64,000 nucleotides of DNA from Turicibacter bilis (lineage in GTDB: Bacteria > Bacillota_I > Bacilli_A > MOL361 > Turicibacteraceae): positions 868,001 to 932,000 of the forward strand of contig NZ_CP071249.1 of the NCBI RefSeq assembly GCF_024499055.1, given 5' to 3'. How positions within the stretch are numbered: the first letter of the stretch is position 1; every line of letters begins with the position of its first letter. Position numbers and translations under genes: made by a program. This document shows positions 44,312 to 53,540 of the stretch, one piece after another. The notes under the pieces are model-generated. The model saw nothing but the letters and a program-made list of their open reading frames with translations, had not been told where the DNA came from and searched no databases.

Positions 44312-44526
44312 CCGTGAGTCACCTGCCATGCGAAGCATGTTTCCTCCATTGGTAGGGAATGCAAGGCAGACTATCGTCCAGGGGTCACCTAGCAGCTTCA
44401 CTTGTGAAACAATCCACCATTGCTAGGGAATGGGTCACCTGGCAGATTGTCGAAGACAATCTAATCCTCAACTGCTAGGGATTTAAAATTTTTTACAATG
44501 TAAAAAACTTATCTGGACTTATATAT
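44312..44526 (-). repeat. hairpin-repeat array, three units (family copy 2)
   Basis: Read on the minus strand: TATATAAGTCCAGATAAG, a hairpin GTTTTTTAC/GTAAAAAAC, a unit with inner stem GATTGT-CTTCG-ACAATC, and a unit almost identical to units 5-6 of copy 1. Then comes the end motif GGACGATAGTCTG, followed by one more unit with inner stem CATG-CTTCG-CATG. Orientation is opposite to copy 1. It lies in a 715-base gap between cvfB and the next gene. Confidence 0.85.
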
Positions 44527-44612
44527 CGAAGCATAAAGTCATGAAAACTGTATGACTTTGCAACATTCATTTTATGTTTATAGCGATTCGGATGAACGTT
44601 AATCTGCTCATA

Positions 44613-44656
44613 TTAAAAGCCTTAGAAACTCCTAAAGGGTTCTTAAGGCTTTTTTT
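44613..44656. terminator. terminator
   Basis: AGCCTTAGAA/TTCTTAAGGCT hairpin with A4 before and T7 after, directly downstream of the coiled-coil gene at 44667. Confidence 0.75.
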
Positions 44657-44666
44657 CTCTTTCAAA

Positions 44667-45137
44667 TTAAGCAACGAAGTCTTCCTTTTCAACTTGTTCC
44701 ATAATAAATAATAAATCAGCTTCAACTCGCTCATAACGGCGATGATACGTTAATAATTTATCATTTAAATCAACCGTTAAACTTTTTAACTTTTGAAGAT
44801 ATAAAAATAACTGTTCATTTCCAGTCTTAAGTGGTAATCGTTCCACATGAGCTTCTAATTCATACACTTTTGCTTCCCACTCTTTAATACTCATGGTTGA
44901 TTGTTTTAAACTTTTTTGTGTATGATGCTGTAAATCCTCAAGTTTTTTATACAATGAAGCTTCTAAATAACCATATTGTTGCCACTCTGAACCTAATGAC
45001 AATAAAATTGAACGGATACGTAATAAATTTTTTAAGTGTTTCGAGACATGATAAGAGGCAAAAAAGCCATCCTCATATAACACTTTTGCTAACATGAAAT
45101 TTTTCTTATATGCCTTTTTAATATTCATTCTCGCCAT
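44667..45137 (-). CDS. helical/coiled-coil hypothetical protein
   Basis: A 156-residue mostly helical protein (SLYKKLEDLQHHTQKSLKQS; WEAKVYELEAHVERL; LYLQKLKSLTVDLNDKLLTY) with a basic N-terminus. No known domain, no membrane segment. Start at the ATG at 45137, with AAGGGTGG 8 bases upstream. Single gene flanked by terminators. Confidence 0.5.
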   Translation of the reverse strand: MARMNIKKAYKKNFMLAKVLYEDGFFASYHVSKHLKNLLRIRSILLSLGSEWQQYGYLEASLYKKLEDLQHHTQKSLKQSTMSIKEWEAKVYELEAHVERLPLKTGNEQLFLYLQKLKSLTVDLNDKLLTYHRRYERVEADLLFIMEQVEKEDFVA

Positions 45138-45257
45138 AACCAACACCACCCTTTACTAAAACTTAAGTAAATTATAATATATTTTTAGTAAAAAATACAC
45201 TATTTTACATGAATAAAAATCTTATATCAAAAAAACTCACCAGCCTTCGCTAATGAG

Positions 45258-46142
45258 TTATAATATATTCTTCAAAATAACAATCATTAAACTTAAAATA
45301 AAAAGGTGAAGAGGATAAAAAGCATAAAAGAAATATTTATTCAGCTTTATTGATCCTTTCTCTCCATTGTATTTCGAAATTGGCCATAAGGCAGCAAGAC
45401 AGAACAATTGAGCAACACACTGTAAATACACTAAAACTTGTAGAATCATTCCCAACCCATCGGTCGTCACAAAGCCATATCCATCATGAATAAAAGATGA
45501 AACAGAGGACCACATGCCAATCGATTGACCATATAATAATAAATTAAGGACAACCAGCATAATACTCATACGAGTTTTATTTTCAAAAAAGAGATACATC
45601 ATAAAAATGGTGAGAATTCCATAAAGGTCATAGTCTGTTCTTAAATTTGCAGCCATTAAGCCTATGAGAATAATAAATAATCCCCCTATAAATTTAAATC
45701 CTTGATCTTTAGAGATATTATCATATCCCCAAATGGCTAATAAACCTAAAGCCAAGGTGAAAAAGACATTTTGGTGAGTGAATTCTAACCATCTCCCTGA
45801 AATAGCAACATCAAAAAATGGCTCAGAAATCAAAGCAAAAATACTTAATCTTAATAAATATTTTTTCCGATTACTCGTGTGGTAGAACCCATTGACAATC
45901 AAAAAAGCAAAAATTAGAAATGAGATTCGTCCAACTAAACGCATGATGACCATCAATCCTTCAAGCGCAATAAACGTGGTCATATTTTCAGTATATCCTT
46001 GTAAAAAAGGGATGATAATTGCACCAATATGATCAATCAACATGGTGATTAGAGCGATTATTTTTAATTGCGAGGCATCTAACCCTTTTTTCTTTTCAAT
46101 CACACAACCTTGACTGATATCTAACTGATTTTCTAACTCCAT
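45258..46142 (-). CDS. TraX family membrane protein
   Basis: A 294-residue protein with about seven to eight membrane segments. The start of the core, LDASQLKIIALITMLIDHIG, and RLVGRISFLIFAFLIVNGFY, with a charged SNRKKYLLRLSIFALISEPF, are typical of the TraX family. TraX acetylates F-pilin; chromosomal relatives in Firmicutes are presumed acyltransferases of unknown target. There are no conjugation genes here, so this is not evidence for a plasmid. Confidence 0.82.
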   Translation of the reverse strand: MELENQLDISQGCVIEKKKGLDASQLKIIALITMLIDHIGAIIIPFLQGYTENMTTFIALEGLMVIMRLVGRISFLIFAFLIVNGFYHTSNRKKYLLRLSIFALISEPFFDVAISGRWLEFTHQNVFFTLALGLLAIWGYDNISKDQGFKFIGGLFIILIGLMAANLRTDYDLYGILTIFMMYLFFENKTRMSIMLVVLNLLLYGQSIGMWSSVSSFIHDGYGFVTTDGLGMILQVLVYLQCVAQLFCLAALWPISKYNGEKGSIKLNKYFFYAFYPLHLFILSLMIVILKNIL

Positions 46143-46173
46143 TCAAGCACCCTCTCTTCCAAAATTTTCTTAA

Positions 46174-46182
46174 ATTATAACA
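46174..46182 (-). promoter_or_regulatory. extended -10 promoter of the TraX-like gene
   Basis: TGTTATAAT on the minus strand, 32 bases upstream of the ATG. Confidence 0.5.
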
Positions 46183-46206
46183 TGAATCACTCAAAATAAC
46201 CACTAT

Positions 46207-46236
46207 AAAAAAGACAGTCTTAATCGACTGTCTTTT
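46207..46236 (-). terminator. terminator of the flavodiiron gene
   Basis: AAAAGACAGTC/GACTGTCTTTT hairpin with T tract, just after the stop at 46243. Confidence 0.85.
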
Positions 46237-46242
46237 AAATAA

Positions 46243-47481
46243 CTAATCTAAATCACAAACTAAACGTCCTTCTAATAAACTACGTCCGATTGTTTTTCCA
46301 AGCGTTAGTACGTCAGCTAATTTTTCTTCATCAGGTTTAAAGCATAGCTTAACCGGTTCAACCATTTTTAATTTTAATTGGGTTAAACGGGCATGAACAT
46401 TATCTACCGCTTCTCCACTCCATCCATATGAACCGAAGGCTGCACCAAATTTCCCACCATGAGTCACGGGATTCATTCCTGTTAAGACATCCCAAACAAT
46501 TGGCACTGCATCTTTATTCACAGTTGTTGCTCCGATAGCAATCGCATCAGCTGCATATAAATCCGCAAATAATTGTTCTTTTACCTCTGGGAAGCTCTTA
46601 ATATCTAAATCATATAAACGAACTGTGACATTCGGGTTAACCATTAAGATTCCTTCTTTAACTTTATCAGCCATCATCTTTGTATATCCATAAGCTGATG
46701 TAAATGGAATTACCACTAATTTTTCTGTTGAGAAGTCTTCCGTTGACCATTCTTTATAGATATTCATAATTTCTTCAATGCGTGCATCTAATACCGGTCC
46801 ATGTCCAGGGCAAATCATCTTAATATTTAATCCCGAAAGAGTCGCAATTGCTTTTAACACATACGTTTTAAATGGTGCGAAGATTGGATTATAATAGTTT
46901 AATAATGCATCCATGTAGTCGTCATTTTTTTCTACTGGTAATTTTGACATTAATACATCATCAAACGCATAATGACTACCAAATGAGTCACATGTAAATA
47001 AAATTTCTTCTTCTACTAAATAACTATAAATAGTATCTGGCCAATGTAAGTTTGGTGCTGAGATGAATTTTAATGTACGCCCACCTAAATCTAATACATC
47101 ATTCATTTTTACAACTTGTGATTTGAAATCAATATTCACAATGTTACGTAAATAACGAATAGCTACGGCTGAAGCAATAACCGTAATATTTGGATTTAAT
47201 TTGATTAATTTTTCAATTGATCCTGCATGATCGGGCTCTGTATGATGAACGATGATATAGTCGATTTCATCAATTGAAACATGTTTTTGAATTTTTTGAA
47301 GATAATCTTCAAAATAAGGCGCTTTCACTGTATCAAATAACGCAACCTTGTCTTCTCCTTTTACAAAATAAGAATTATATGATGTTCCATATTTTGTTTC
47401 CATAACAACGTCAAACACTTCAAGATCGTGATCTTGAATCCCTAACCAGTAAACATTTTCAACTAGCTTCAAACTCTCCAT
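46243..47481 (-). CDS. fprA: A-type flavoprotein (flavodiiron O2/NO reductase)
   Basis: A 412-residue protein. Residues 1-250 form a metallo-beta-lactamase domain with di-iron ligands in HHTEPDHAGSIE, TCDSFGSHYA and CPGHGP. Residues about 255-405 form a flavodoxin domain (VIPFTSAYGYTKMMADKVKE; GKFGAAFGSYGWSGEAV). It reduces oxygen or NO to protect anaerobes; electrons come from rubredoxin or F420-type donors not encoded nearby. Monocistronic. Confidence 0.93.
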   Translation of the reverse strand: MESLKLVENVYWLGIQDHDLEVFDVVMETKYGTSYNSYFVKGEDKVALFDTVKAPYFEDYLQKIQKHVSIDEIDYIIVHHTEPDHAGSIEKLIKLNPNITVIASAVAIRYLRNIVNIDFKSQVVKMNDVLDLGGRTLKFISAPNLHWPDTIYSYLVEEEILFTCDSFGSHYAFDDVLMSKLPVEKNDDYMDALLNYYNPIFAPFKTYVLKAIATLSGLNIKMICPGHGPVLDARIEEIMNIYKEWSTEDFSTEKLVVIPFTSAYGYTKMMADKVKEGILMVNPNVTVRLYDLDIKSFPEVKEQLFADLYAADAIAIGATTVNKDAVPIVWDVLTGMNPVTHGGKFGAAFGSYGWSGEAVDNVHARLTQLKLKMVEPVKLCFKPDEEKLADVLTLGKTIGRSLLEGRLVCDLD

Positions 47482-47615
47482 TAACTGATCTCTCCTTTAG
47501 AAAATTGCGAAGTATTTTATATAGTTTTTTTACCTTTAAAGTTTAACATACTATCCTTTTTATTCCCAATAATATGCACTTTAATTTTAAACATTATTAT
47601 GTTTTAAATTTATTT

Positions 47616-47993
47616 CTACTCATGTAACTCTAGTGGTAGACCATCTGGGTCTCTAAAAAAGACGAATCTTGTATTAGTATATTCATCTAGACGAATCTCT
47701 TCAGTCTCAATTCCTTTATCTTTTAACATGTTAACAGCTGCTTCTATATCATCTACTTTAAAACAAAGGTGTCTTAATCCACATGCTTCTGGATAAGATG
47801 GACGCTTTGGACTATTTGGAAATGAGAATAGCTCAATTTCACTGTCTCCAATTTTTAAATCTAATTTATACGAATTACGGTCGATACGATAATTTTCTCG
47901 AATCACTTCAAAACCTAAGACATCCACATAAAATGATTTCGATACCTCATAATTAGAAGCAATAATCGCAACATGATGAATATTTTTAAACAT
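47616..47993 (-). CDS. glyoxalase/VOC family protein
   Basis: A 125-residue single VOC-domain protein (MFKNIHHVAIIASNYEVSKS ... RHLCFKVDDIEAAVNMLKDK ... FVFFRDPDGLPLELHE) with the His and Glu metal ligands in place. Similar proteins (YaeR-like) have no settled function. The ATG at 47993 has GGGGGGAG upstream; 18 further in-frame codons are unlikely to be translated. Confidence 0.85.
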   Translation of the reverse strand: MFKNIHHVAIIASNYEVSKSFYVDVLGFEVIRENYRIDRNSYKLDLKIGDSEIELFSFPNSPKRPSYPEACGLRHLCFKVDDIEAAVNMLKDKGIETEEIRLDEYTNTRFVFFRDPDGLPLELHE

Positions 47994-48251
47994 CAATCTC
48001 CCCCCTCTTTTATCTATCATTTTACTAGCTTTACTCCAAAAAAACAAACGCTACCTTAAATGATAAATAAGAAATCATCATTTTTATAAATCATAAAAAT
48101 TTACTGTTTCTATTATTAGCCTATGTGATAAACATTTAATGAGTTTAAGACTTATACCTTCAATAAATAAGCTTCATGTGTGACTATATATAAGCCGAAA
48201 TATCTTTCAAATTTTTTGAATAATACATAGTTCTTAAGGCTTTTTGATACT

Positions 48252-48404
48252 CGGTCACCTACCATGCGAAGCATTAATCCTCAACTGGCAGGGTATAAGA
48301 CATCCTATAGTCCAGGGGTCACGTGTCATTTTCGAAGAAAATGTATCCTGCATTGGCAGGGCTTAAGTTTTTACGACGTGAAAAACTTATCGGGACTGAT
48401 ATAT
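48252..48404 (-). repeat. hairpin-repeat array, two units (family copy 3)
   Basis: Minus strand: TATATCAGTCCCGATAAG, a hairpin AAGTTTTT/AAAAACTT, a unit with inner stem CATTTT-CTTCG-AAAATG, the end motif GGACTATAGGATGTC, and a further unit with inner stem ATG-CTTCG-CAT. It lies in the gap between the VOC gene and ppi (47994-48564), whose remaining bases show no gene. Confidence 0.82.
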
Positions 48405-48463
48405 AAACAAAAAAGTTTTTCACATTATTTACTTCAGACTAAAACCATAAAAACATTGATATC

Positions 48464-48527
48464 AAGACATCCTATAGTCCAATTAAATTTTTTTACGATA
48501 TGAAAAAATTAATGCAACTTATATATA
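48464..48527 (-). repeat. hairpin-repeat family member with no repeat unit (copy 4)
   Basis: Minus strand: TATATAAGTTGC, a hairpin TTAATTTTTTC/AAAAAAATTTAA, then directly GGACTATAGGATGTC. Both ends of the family are present but the CCTAG...GTGACCC unit is absent. Confidence 0.7.
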
Positions 48528-48564
48528 GAAAAAGAACTAAACTTTCGTTTAGTCCTTTTAGAAA

Positions 48565-49122
48565 TTATAATTTGTTTGGTTCTTCGTAGTCAACACCTTT
48601 AGTATCAACTGTCACTGATTTCATGACTTGCCCAATGACTGGTTGATCTAAATGGTTACATTCTACGCTAGCAATTTGATCAACAACATCGATTCCTTCA
48701 ATCACTTTACCGAAGGCTGCATAGCTTCCATCTAAATGTGAAGAATCTTTATGCATGATAAAGAATTGTGATCCAGCTGAGTTTGGAACGTTTGTACGCG
48801 CCATAGAAATAACTCCACGTTCATGTTTGACTGGGTTGTCAAATCCATTTGATTTGAATTCTCCGTAGATGCTGTACCCTGGTCCACCAATTCCTAAACC
48901 TTGTGGGTCTCCACCTTGAATCATGAAACTACGGATGACACGGTGGAAAATAACACCGTTGTAGAATCCTTTGTTTGCTAATGAGATGAAGTTACGAACT
49001 GACTGTGGAGCTACTTCTGGATATAATTCGATTTTCATTACTCCACCGTTTTCCATTTCAATTGTTGCCACTGGATTCGTATCTTTTGAGTATTCTGTTT
49101 GTCCAACATATTGTTTTGCCAT
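48565..49122 (-). CDS. cyclophilin-type peptidyl-prolyl isomerase
   Basis: A 185-residue cytoplasmic cyclophilin. Active-site blocks: FHRVIRSFMIQGGDPQGLG (Arg, Phe, Met, Gln), ISMARTNVPNSAGSQFFIMH and AAFGKVIEGIDVVDQIA. It speeds proline isomerisation in protein folding. Slightly longer than PpiB of Bacillus. It lies 27 bases after fmt. Confidence 0.93.
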   Translation of the reverse strand: MAKQYVGQTEYSKDTNPVATIEMENGGVMKIELYPEVAPQSVRNFISLANKGFYNGVIFHRVIRSFMIQGGDPQGLGIGGPGYSIYGEFKSNGFDNPVKHERGVISMARTNVPNSAGSQFFIMHKDSSHLDGSYAAFGKVIEGIDVVDQIASVECNHLDQPVIGQVMKSVTVDTKGVDYEEPNKL

Positions 49123-49149
49123 GTCTTACTACCTCCTATAGATTATTTC

Positions 49150-50082
49150 TTAGTTGAATTTCTTTCCAACTTCAATTGGATGTGAACCATTTAAAAGGCT
49201 TGCAACATCCATACGTTTTTTACCTGAGATTTGAATATCTGTAATCTTTAATCCGGCATGATCACCACATGCCACCACGATTCCATCCTTTTCAACTTTC
49301 ACAATCGTTCCAGGTTCAGCATCATATAAATGATTATTTGGTTCGGCCCACCAAATTTTTACTGATAACTCATCTAATTGCGTGAATGCTACCGGCCAAG
49401 GGTGAAGTCCACGAACTTGGTTATATAAAACATTGGCTGGTTTATACCAATCAATACGCTCATCTTCGCGCTTAATATTCCATGCAAATGTCGCTTCTTC
49501 ATGATTTTGAGGAATTGCCTCGATCTCACCTGCTAATAATTTAGGTAATGTTTCTGCTAAAAGCTTCGCCCCAGCTACACTTAATTTTTCAAACATACTT
49601 CCTGTGTGATCTTTTTCCTCAATTGGAACAACCACTTTACTAATCATGTCTCCTGTATCCATTTTGACATCCATGTACATGATTGTAACTCCTGTTTCTT
49701 TTTCACCATCAATAATCGCTTTATGAATCGGTGCACCACCACGATATTTTGGTAATAACGAAGCGTGGACATTAATACATCCGAACTTTGGTGCATCTAA
49801 TAAAATTTTCGGGATGATTTGACCAAAGGCAGCTGTAATAATTAAATCTGGATTCCAATCTAAAACTGTCTGATAATCTTCTTTAATTTTTTCAGGTTGG
49901 AACACTGGGATGTTGTGCTCTAACGCTTTTTGTTTAACTGGTGTTGGTGTTAAAATACGTTTACGTCCAACCGGACGATCAGGTTGTGTGACAACCCCAA
50001 CGACTTCATAACCTTCTTTAATAATTGTTTCTAAAACAGGAACTGAAAAGTCAGGAGTTCCCATAAATACAACACGTGTCAT
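49150..50082 (-). CDS. fmt: methionyl-tRNA formyltransferase
   Basis: A 310-residue enzyme that formylates initiator Met-tRNA. Seen: VVFMGTPDFSVPVLETII, the catalytic NVHASLLPKYRGGAPIHKAI and the C-terminal tRNA-binding domain (VRGLHPWPVAFTQL). The def gene, usually between priA and fmt, is not here. Separated from priA by 131 bases. Confidence 0.97.
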   Translation of the reverse strand: MTRVVFMGTPDFSVPVLETIIKEGYEVVGVVTQPDRPVGRKRILTPTPVKQKALEHNIPVFQPEKIKEDYQTVLDWNPDLIITAAFGQIIPKILLDAPKFGCINVHASLLPKYRGGAPIHKAIIDGEKETGVTIMYMDVKMDTGDMISKVVVPIEEKDHTGSMFEKLSVAGAKLLAETLPKLLAGEIEAIPQNHEEATFAWNIKREDERIDWYKPANVLYNQVRGLHPWPVAFTQLDELSVKIWWAEPNNHLYDAEPGTIVKVEKDGIVVACGDHAGLKITDIQISGKKRMDVASLLNGSHPIEVGKKFN

Positions 50083-50213
50083 GTTGTCCCTCCTCTATTG
50101 TAGCTCAAATCACATCTAGCATATGGATGTGAGATTAAACGATAAATCTAGACTCTAATTATTATTACCACATCTATCGACATTTTACTACCATCTTTAG
50201 TAAGTTTTTTTAA

Positions 50214-52586
50214 TTAATTAAACTGATTTGGAAAAAAATCAAGTGATAAGCTCACTGAACCTTCTTGGAAATACATTAAAAGCTGAGACAAAATAGCTCT
50301 TAACCTCGGTTCCTGCTTATATTTAATCATAAAATACATGCGAAAGCGCTGATTAATTCGCCCAACATACGGCATAGTTGGACCAACAATAATACAGCTA
50401 TGTCCAAGTTGATTTCGTAAATATTGATTCACTTTATCGCATGCCATAATAAGATCATTATAGTCTTCACTACTCATCATGACACTGGCTAAATAATAAT
50501 ATGGTGGATAGCCAAAACGACGGCGCATCTTCATTTCTTCGACATAAAATGCATGATAATTTTGCTCAACGACACATTTCATGACGTAATGTTCTGGACT
50601 ATAGGTCTGAATAAATACTTCCCCTTCTAGTTCATGACGACCCGCTCGACCTGCAACTTGAGTTAATAATTGGAAGGTTCGTTCAGCGGCTTTAAAATCA
50701 GATAAATGAAGCATTAAATCAGCCGCTAAGACACCAACAAGGGTTACATCTGGGAAATCAAGTCCTTTTCCCACCATCTGTGTCCCAATTAAAATATCGG
50801 CTTCTTTTCGTTCAAAGGCTGCAATGAGCTCTTGATGTGAACCTTTTTTTGATGTCGTATCTACATCCATTCGCATAATACGTGCACCCCGAAATTGATC
50901 TTGTAAATATTCTTCAACTTTTTGAGTTCCTAAACCAAAAAATCGTAACTCTTCACTCTGACAAGATGGACATCGTCTTAAAATGAATGACTCAAAGCCA
51001 CAATAATGACATTTTAATTTTTGATTTGGTTTATGATAGGTCAGTGAGACGTCACAATTTGGACAATTCACCACTTCTCCACACTCGCGACATTGCATAA
51101 AGTTCGAATAACCTCGACGATTTAAAAGTAACACGACTTGTTCCTGACGCTCTAAACGCTTTGCAATCGCCTCTTGCAAAACATCACTTAAAATCATTTG
51201 ATCACTGACCGTTGAATGTTGACGCATATCAATCAATTTGACCGTGGGTAACTTCGCTGTAGAAACGGCACGCTTCGATAACGTTAATAATCGATAAACC
51301 CCTTTTTGAGCACGAGCAAATGATTCTAAAGACGGTGTCGCACTTCCTAACACAACTGGACATCGATGCGTAATTGCACGCTGTTTAGCTACTTCAATCG
51401 CATGATAGCGTGGCGCCTCTTCCTGCTTATATGTCGCCTCATGCTCCTCATCAATAATAATAATACCGATGTCTTTAAATGGAGCAAAAATTGCTGAACG
51501 TGCGCCCACCACAATTTGTACTTCTTGTTTTAAAATCTTACGCCACTCATCATACTTCTCACCCATTGACAAAGCACTATGCAAAACGGCTACTTTATTT
51601 TGGAAGCGACTTTTGAATCGCCCTGCAATTTGTGGTGTCAAGGCAATCTCTGGTACTAACATAATCGCCTGTTGCCCTTTAACCAACACATTTTCAATCA
51701 TTTGTAAATAAACTTCTGTCTTCCCACTTCCTGTAATACCATGTAACAAAAAGATATCGCATGCATTTTCCTCGCACGCATGAGCGACAGTAGTCACTGC
51801 AACTTGCTGTTCTTGATTTAACTTTAACGCCTTCGATTGTTGATGCACCACATCTGCGTATGGATCACGATAGGCTTCTACCTCGATTTCTTTAATGACC
51901 GATTTATCTACAAGTGTTTTCATAATGGCATGAGTAACTTGTAACTCATCCATTAGTTGAGACTTTAAAACGGGGTTCGGCTGTGCTATTAAATATTCTA
52001 ACACTTGCTTTTGCTTCGCTGCGCGATTAAATGATGATAAATCTAATTTCGGATCGACAAGTGCGATATATTTAATCATCTTTTTACCAAGCTGATCTTT
52101 CACTTCATAAATGAGTTCAACTTGTTTATGTTCAATTGCTTGTTTAACTTCTTTTAAAAGGTTAGCAGGGATTTGCTCATAATCAATGACGCGTGAATTT
52201 TGAAATAGCGACGCTAAATTTGGCGATAACGTGTCACTTAAACAAAGAAGCTTTTTCTTATATTTTGCACGCATGGCATTTGGAATCATCGCCTCGAAAC
52301 ATTGAATCATCGTACTTCCTGTTTCTTCACTTAAACTCATTCCAAGCTCACGCAACTCATCATTTAAAACTGGAACGACATCAATCAGTTCTTTAATCGG
52401 GCGTAGATTTTGTAACTCCGTCTGTTCTTTTAACGAAATAACAAAGCCCATAATCGTGCGAGGTCCAAATGGAACTAAAACACGAACACCAGGTTGAATT
52501 AAATGTGCTAATTCTTCTGGCACCGTATAATCAAAGACTTTATTCACAGCTTTATTTTTAATATCAACAACAACTTCAGCAATCAC
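50214..52586 (-). CDS. priA: primosomal replication-restart helicase PriA
   Basis: A 790-residue helicase. N-terminal DNA-binding domain from MIAEVVVDIKNKAVNKVFDY, Walker A LLHGITGSGKTEVYLQMI, DEEH motif IIIDEEHEATYKQE, the two-zinc insertion with CRECGEVVNCPNCDVSLTYH and CHYCGFESFILRRCPSC, and C-terminal motifs AGRAGRHELEGEVFIQTY. The GTG at 52586 has GGGGAGG 7 bases upstream; the first frame start at 52631 would add 15 unmatched residues. No coaBC between rpoZ and priA. Confidence 0.96.
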   Translation of the reverse strand: MIAEVVVDIKNKAVNKVFDYTVPEELAHLIQPGVRVLVPFGPRTIMGFVISLKEQTELQNLRPIKELIDVVPVLNDELRELGMSLSEETGSTMIQCFEAMIPNAMRAKYKKKLLCLSDTLSPNLASLFQNSRVIDYEQIPANLLKEVKQAIEHKQVELIYEVKDQLGKKMIKYIALVDPKLDLSSFNRAAKQKQVLEYLIAQPNPVLKSQLMDELQVTHAIMKTLVDKSVIKEIEVEAYRDPYADVVHQQSKALKLNQEQQVAVTTVAHACEENACDIFLLHGITGSGKTEVYLQMIENVLVKGQQAIMLVPEIALTPQIAGRFKSRFQNKVAVLHSALSMGEKYDEWRKILKQEVQIVVGARSAIFAPFKDIGIIIIDEEHEATYKQEEAPRYHAIEVAKQRAITHRCPVVLGSATPSLESFARAQKGVYRLLTLSKRAVSTAKLPTVKLIDMRQHSTVSDQMILSDVLQEAIAKRLERQEQVVLLLNRRGYSNFMQCRECGEVVNCPNCDVSLTYHKPNQKLKCHYCGFESFILRRCPSCQSEELRFFGLGTQKVEEYLQDQFRGARIMRMDVDTTSKKGSHQELIAAFERKEADILIGTQMVGKGLDFPDVTLVGVLAADLMLHLSDFKAAERTFQLLTQVAGRAGRHELEGEVFIQTYSPEHYVMKCVVEQNYHAFYVEEMKMRRRFGYPPYYYLASVMMSSEDYNDLIMACDKVNQYLRNQLGHSCIIVGPTMPYVGRINQRFRMYFMIKYKQEPRLRAILSQLLMYFQEGSVSLSLDFFPNQFN

Positions 52587-52614
52587 TTTGGCACCTCCCC
52601 AATTCATTACCTTT

Positions 52615-52623
52615 ATTATAACA
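52615..52623 (-). promoter_or_regulatory. extended -10 promoter of priA
   Basis: TGTTATAAT on the minus strand, 29 bases before the GTG start, which also supports that start. Confidence 0.5.
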
Positions 52624-52657
52624 CACGACATATTTTGATAAACGTACGCAAAAACAA

Positions 52658-52681
52658 AAACCTTAGCATTCGCTAAGGTTT
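52658..52681 (-). terminator. terminator of gmk-rpoZ
   Basis: AAACCTTAGC/GCTAAGGTTT stem, ATTC loop, T-rich on the minus strand right after rpoZ. Confidence 0.88.
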
Positions 52682-52686
52682 AATCA

Positions 52687-52914
52687 TTATTGTTCTTTTA
52701 ATTCGAAATCAACAACGTCGTTTAATAGTTCTTCTAAAGCAACCCCAACTGGTTTTGCACATTTAGCTGTTGGTAATCCGTCAACATAATCTAATTGTGA
52801 TTGTCCAGCGTCAACAATTTGACGTGCACGTTTTGCAGCAATGTAAGCGATTTTGTATTTAGAATCTACTTTATCTAATAATTTATCGATTGATGGATAG
52901 CGCATTCCTGTCAT
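52687..52914 (-). CDS. rpoZ: RNA polymerase omega subunit
   Basis: A 75-residue protein starting MTGMRYPSIDKLLDKVDSKY and then KIAYIAAKRARQI, the conserved omega core that clamps the beta' subunit. Two bases after the gmk stop, with GGAGG inside the gmk end. Confidence 0.95.
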   Translation of the reverse strand: MTGMRYPSIDKLLDKVDSKYKIAYIAAKRARQIVDAGQSQLDYVDGLPTAKCAKPVGVALEELLNDVVDFELKEQ

Positions 52915-52916
52915 TA

Positions 52917-53540
52917 CTATTCAACCTCCACAATATTCTTATTATAATATTCTAAGACACGGTTTGAGCGTGAATGCTCAGCTTCAATGATTGCCATAAT
53001 ACGATCACGAGCATTTTCTACCGTATCATTGATAACGATATAGTCGTATTCATGAGCAAGTCCAATTTCAGACTCTGCTTTTTGCATACGTTTATTAATA
53101 ACTTCCATCGCTTCTGTTCCACGAGTCATAATGCGATTACGAAGCTCTTCCATGCTAGGAGGAGCAATAAAGATGAAGCATGCATCTGGCATTACATTTT
53201 TAACTTGTAATGCACCTTGAACTTCGATTTCAAGAACAACGTCTTTTCCTTCATCTAATTTTTGTTTCACATAATCAAGCGGTGTTCCGTAATAATTTCC
53301 AACGAATTCAGCCCACTCTAATAATTGACCTTGATCAATTCTATCTAAAAATTCTTCTTTTTCAACGAAGAAATAATCCACACCATGAACTTCTCCAACG
53401 CGTGGTTTTCTTGTTGTCATTGAAATTGAATACTCTAAATTATGGTTTTCTTGTTCGAATATTGATGCGCGCACAGTTCCTTTTCCTACACCACTAGGAC
53501 CTGATATGACTATTAGTACGCCTTTTTCTACTAATCTCAT
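52917..53540 (-). CDS. gmk: guanylate kinase
   Basis: A 207-residue kinase making GDP from GMP and ATP. P-loop [15 protein letters not shown] near residue 12; GMP-binding [20 protein letters not shown]; lid region [17 protein letters not shown]. Starts at the ATG at 53540 and is coupled to rpoZ. Divergent from rqcH; 53563-53754 has only a chance frame. Confidence 0.97.
   Translation of the reverse strand: MRLVEKGVLIVISGPSGVGKGTVRASIFEQENHNLEYSISMTTRKPRVGEVHGVDYFFVEKEEFLDRIDQGQLLEWAEFVGNYYGTPLDYVKQKLDEGKDVVLEIEVQGALQVKNVMPDACFIFIAPPSMEELRNRIMTRGTEAMEVINKRMQKAESEIGLAHEYDYIVINDTVENARDRIMAIIEAEHSRSNRVLEYYNKNIVEVE

Noticed and set aside
44312-44526. T-box or other known riboswitch
   Set aside because: GGTGACC resembles part of a T-box only superficially; there is no specifier loop or terminator/antiterminator pair, and the array is not placed consistently upstream of genes.
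45258-46142. Conjugative element, from the TraX-like gene
   Set aside because: No relaxase, coupling protein or pilus genes are nearby; chromosomal TraX-fold proteins are common in Firmicutes.
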